Shown: in pieces, positions 40,044 through 42,082 of the stretch
Position numbering within the stretch: position 1 is the stretch's first letter
Layout: each line of letters opens with the position of its first letter
DNA from: Bacillota bacterium
GTDB lineage: Bacteria; Bacillota; TC1
DNA: 42,082 bases
Direction: 5' to 3'
NCBI GenBank assembly: GCA_024635925.1
Contig: JAGXHY010000005.1
Span: forward strand, 1-42,082
Translations under genes and position numbers: made by a program
Notes under the pieces: model-generated
What the model was told of the DNA's origin: nothing
Databases searched by the model: none
Seen by the model: only the letters and a program-made list of their open reading frames with translations

Positions 40044-42082
40044 TTAATATGATAATGCTCTATATCCCAAGACACTCCAAGCTCTATTAAATGCTGAATT
40101 ATTTATATATGCATTTTTATTACCAGTCCATGGATCATTATAATAAAAACCATCATTAGTATAACCTGTAATCACAACAGCATGAAGTAAAAATCCACTT
40201 AATCTAGCCCAAACTAAAACAGGTTTTCCTTGATTTATACTATTTTTTATTGCATAAGTTCCTTTACCAGTTAAATTAATTGCTGATCCTGTATACTTTT
40301 TCATAATATCCATTAATGCAGGTGGATATATAGTATAACCATATGAAGTATATGGAGAACCTACAAAACCTAAGTTTGGATTAGTTGAATGATAAGGAAT
40401 TTCCTTAGCAAGTTGTAGCTTTGTCTTGTTTATTCCAAGATAATTAAATATCATAGTTAGAGAAGTCACTTCACAACCAGTTGGTAATTCTGGTCTTTGT
40501 CTAACTAATGGTACATTTAGTGGATTTGATAATTTAATATAACTTCTTGTATTCCTTGGAACAACTCCACCCTTAGCTACCAAGATAACTTTCATCGCCT
40601 CAATCCTGTAACCATAACCTGATGTGCCTGCATTTTCTCCATTCTTGGCCCAACCCATCCAACCAATATTTTGTACATGCATACTGTAATATACGTCATA
40701 TTTCGCTGCTACCGGTCCTTCTAAACTTATATTAATTATTTCTATTTTTTTATTAACTAAGCCACTTTCTGCGCCATTTACTTTCCAGTCTTGCCATCCG
40801 CCATCTATATTTGAGCGATATTTTATACTGCTTCCAGTCATATCACCTGTCATCATTTTAGTTCCAAGCTTTAACATCCAAGCTTCCATTCTCAAGGACT
40901 TTCCAGTTATTCCTGAAATTTTCCCATCACTAACCCATGGCAAATAACCTCGTCCTTCTACTTGACTCCTATATGCTATATAGCCATTGTTTTCATCAAC
41001 ATAAGCTCCTGTTGTAGTACTTGGTGCTGCTCCACCCTTAATTACCAAGATAACTTTCATCGCCTCAATCCTGTAGCCATATCCTGTTGTTCCAGCATTT
41101 TCTCCATTCTTGGCCCAACCCATCCAGCCAATATTTTGTACATGCATACTGTAATATACATCATATTTTGCTGCTATTGGTCCTTCTAAACTTATATTGA
41201 TTGTTTCTACTTTTTTATTAACTAATCCACTTTCTGCTCCATTAACTTTCCAGTCCTGCCATCCTGTTCCTTCTATATTTGAACGATATTTTATACTGCT
41301 TCCAGTCATATCCCCTGTTGTCATTTTAGCTCCAAGTTTTAATATCCAGGCTTCTAATCTTAAAGACTTACCAATAGTTCCTGCAATTTCTCCATCAAGT
41401 TTCCATCGTTGATAGCCATAAGATTCTACATAACTCTTATATGCTAAATCTACATCACTTAAATCAACATAAGCGCCTATTGTAGTACCTGGTGCTGTTC
41501 CATCCTTAGCTACCAAGATAACTTTCATTGCTTCAATTCTGTAACCATATCCTAATGTTCCAGCATTTTCTCCATTCTTGGCCCAACCCATCCAGCCAAT
41601 ATTTGCTACATGCATACTGTAATATACATCATATTTTGCTGCTATTGGTCCTTCTAAACTTATATTGATTGTTTCTACTTTTTTATTAACTAAGCCACTT
41701 GCTGCTCCATTTACTTTCCAGTCCTGCCATCCTGATTCTTCTATATTTGAACGATATTTTATACTGCTTCCAGTCATATCCCCTGTTGTCATTTTAGTTC
41801 CAAGCTTTAACATCCAGGCTTCCATTCTCAAAGACTTACCTGTTGTTCCTGCAATTTCACCATCACTAACCCACGGTAAATAACCTTTAGATTGTACATA
41901 GCTTTTATATGTAACACCTTTGATTTCCTCTTTAAATGCACCTACTGTATTACCTGGTGCTGCTCCACCCTTGGCTACCAAGATAACTTTCATTGCCTCA
42001 ATCCTGTTGCCATATCCTAATGTTCCAGCATTCTCTCCATTCTTGGCCCAACCCATCCAGCCAATACTTTGTACATGTACAC
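40044..42082 (-). CDS. Secreted ChW-repeat protein with C-terminal C39-like peptidase domain (5' end missing)
   Basis: The frame runs through the right edge, so the N-terminus, presumably with a signal peptide, is missing; the first internal ATG at 42056 is not the real start since the preceding codons (VHVQSIGW) continue the repeat. The visible part has about ten ChW (clostridial hydrophobic, Trp) motifs of three alternating kinds (GWMGWAKNGENAGT, GYLPWVSDGEIAGT, GWQDWKVNGAESG) in units of 155-156 residues. The last 150 residues are a C39-like cysteine peptidase: nucleophile Cys in GCEVTSLTMIFNYLG (codon 40474-40476), HAVVITGY, and NDPWTG. ChW domains bind cell wall or other surfaces; the peptidase may cut wall peptides or export leaders. 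Confidence 0.92.
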   Translation of the reverse strand, partial: VHVQSIGWMGWAKNGENAGTLGYGNRIEAMKVILVAKGGAAPGNTVGAFKEEIKGVTYKSYVQSKGYLPWVSDGEIAGTTGKSLRMEAWMLKLGTKMTTGDMTGSSIKYRSNIEESGWQDWKVNGAASGLVNKKVETINISLEGPIAAKYDVYYSMHVANIGWMGWAKNGENAGTLGYGYRIEAMKVILVAKDGTAPGTTIGAYVDLSDVDLAYKSYVESYGYQRWKLDGEIAGTIGKSLRLEAWILKLGAKMTTGDMTGSSIKYRSNIEGTGWQDWKVNGAESGLVNKKVETINISLEGPIAAKYDVYYSMHVQNIGWMGWAKNGENAGTTGYGYRIEAMKVILVIKGGAAPSTTTGAYVDENNGYIAYRSQVEGRGYLPWVSDGKISGITGKSLRMEAWMLKLGTKMMTGDMTGSSIKYRSNIDGGWQDWKVNGAESGLVNKKIEIINISLEGPVAAKYDVYYSMHVQNIGWMGWAKNGENAGTSGYGYRIEAMKVILVAKGGVVPRNTRSYIKLSNPLNVPLVRQRPELPTGCEVTSLTMIFNYLGINKTKLQLAKEIPYHSTNPNLGFVGSPYTSYGYTIYPPALMDIMKKYTGSAINLTGKGTYAIKNSINQGKPVLVWARLSGFLLHAVVITGYTNDGFYYNDPWTGNKNAYINNSAFNRAWSVLGYRALSY
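40560..42082 (-). repeat. Tandem DNA repeats of 465-468 bases within the ChW gene
   Basis: Equivalent MGWAKNG codons lie at 42056, 41591, 41123 and 40658, giving periods of 465, 468 and 465 bases. Each unit codes three ChW motifs and the copies are close in DNA sequence. Long near-identical units are prone to copy-number change by recombination. Confidence 0.9.

Noticed and set aside
40962-41883. Several plus-strand frames opposite the ChW gene
   Set aside because: They are antisense shadows of the repeat units; near-identical copies recur with the repeat period, as expected for shadows.

Overview
The window comes from a low-GC, Gram-positive, spore-former-type anaerobe, most likely Clostridia in the broad sense (Tissierellia or a relative). 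The genus cannot be fixed from the sequence. Pointers are AT-rich DNA, GGAGG ribosome sites, TTG starts, a SCIFF peptide with its radical SAM maturase, clostridial ChW repeats, and a BMP-type lipoprotein transporter.

Layout. (1) 1-13036, minus strand: housekeeping genes for DNA repair and replication, translation and lipoprotein processing. They form two transcription units, polA-mutM-coaE-rsmA-lgt and, after a terminator at 7378-7402, pcrA-ligA-gatC-gatA-gatB (gatB runs off the left edge). (2) 13292-28695, minus strand: a tightly packed metabolic cluster. It encodes a RibD-C/DHFR-fold reductase, a ring deaminase of the amidohydrolase superfamily, a BMP/ABC importer of the nucleoside type, a lipoate-protein ligase relative, a GntR regulator, an SDR, two paralogues of methenyl-tetrahydromethanopterin cyclohydrolase (Mch), the E1-alpha, E1-beta and E2 subunits of a 2-oxoacid dehydrogenase, and an iron-sulfur flavoprotein. 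(3) 29019-29309, plus strand: a Dabb-domain protein with its own promoter. (4) 29435-32682, minus strand: a four-gene HcnABC/opine-oxidase-like amine dehydrogenase behind a perfect consensus promoter whose start region is a 14-bp inverted repeat. (5) 33114-35452, minus strand: asnB and a small unrecognised partner. (6) 35568-39145, plus strand: SCIFF precursor, attenuator-like hairpin, SCIFF maturase, thioredoxin reductase, HtrA-like protease. (7) 39193-42082, minus strand: a membrane-anchored rhodanese and a secreted C39-like peptidase with about ten ChW repeats, cut by the right edge.

The most interesting region is 13292-28695. Mch is known as a C1-transfer enzyme of methanogens and methylotrophs that use tetrahydromethanopterin. 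Here two Mch-family genes flank the genes of a lipoyl 2-oxoacid dehydrogenase in what looks like a fermentative Firmicute, with no other methanopterin gene in view. Importer, deaminase, reductase, cyclohydrolase relatives, SDR and an acyl-CoA-forming complex together suggest an undescribed pathway that imports a purine- or pterin-like heterocycle, deaminates and reduces it, opens the ring, and converts the resulting 2-oxoacid to an acyl-CoA. The parts are seen in the sequence; the pathway is inference. An 18-bp perfect palindrome at 27621-27638, just inside the likely transcript of the deaminase, is a candidate operator for the cluster's GntR regulator.

The RNA and DNA signals listed were found by eye, with no folding or motif software. 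No tRNA, rRNA, CRISPR array or insertion sequence was seen.
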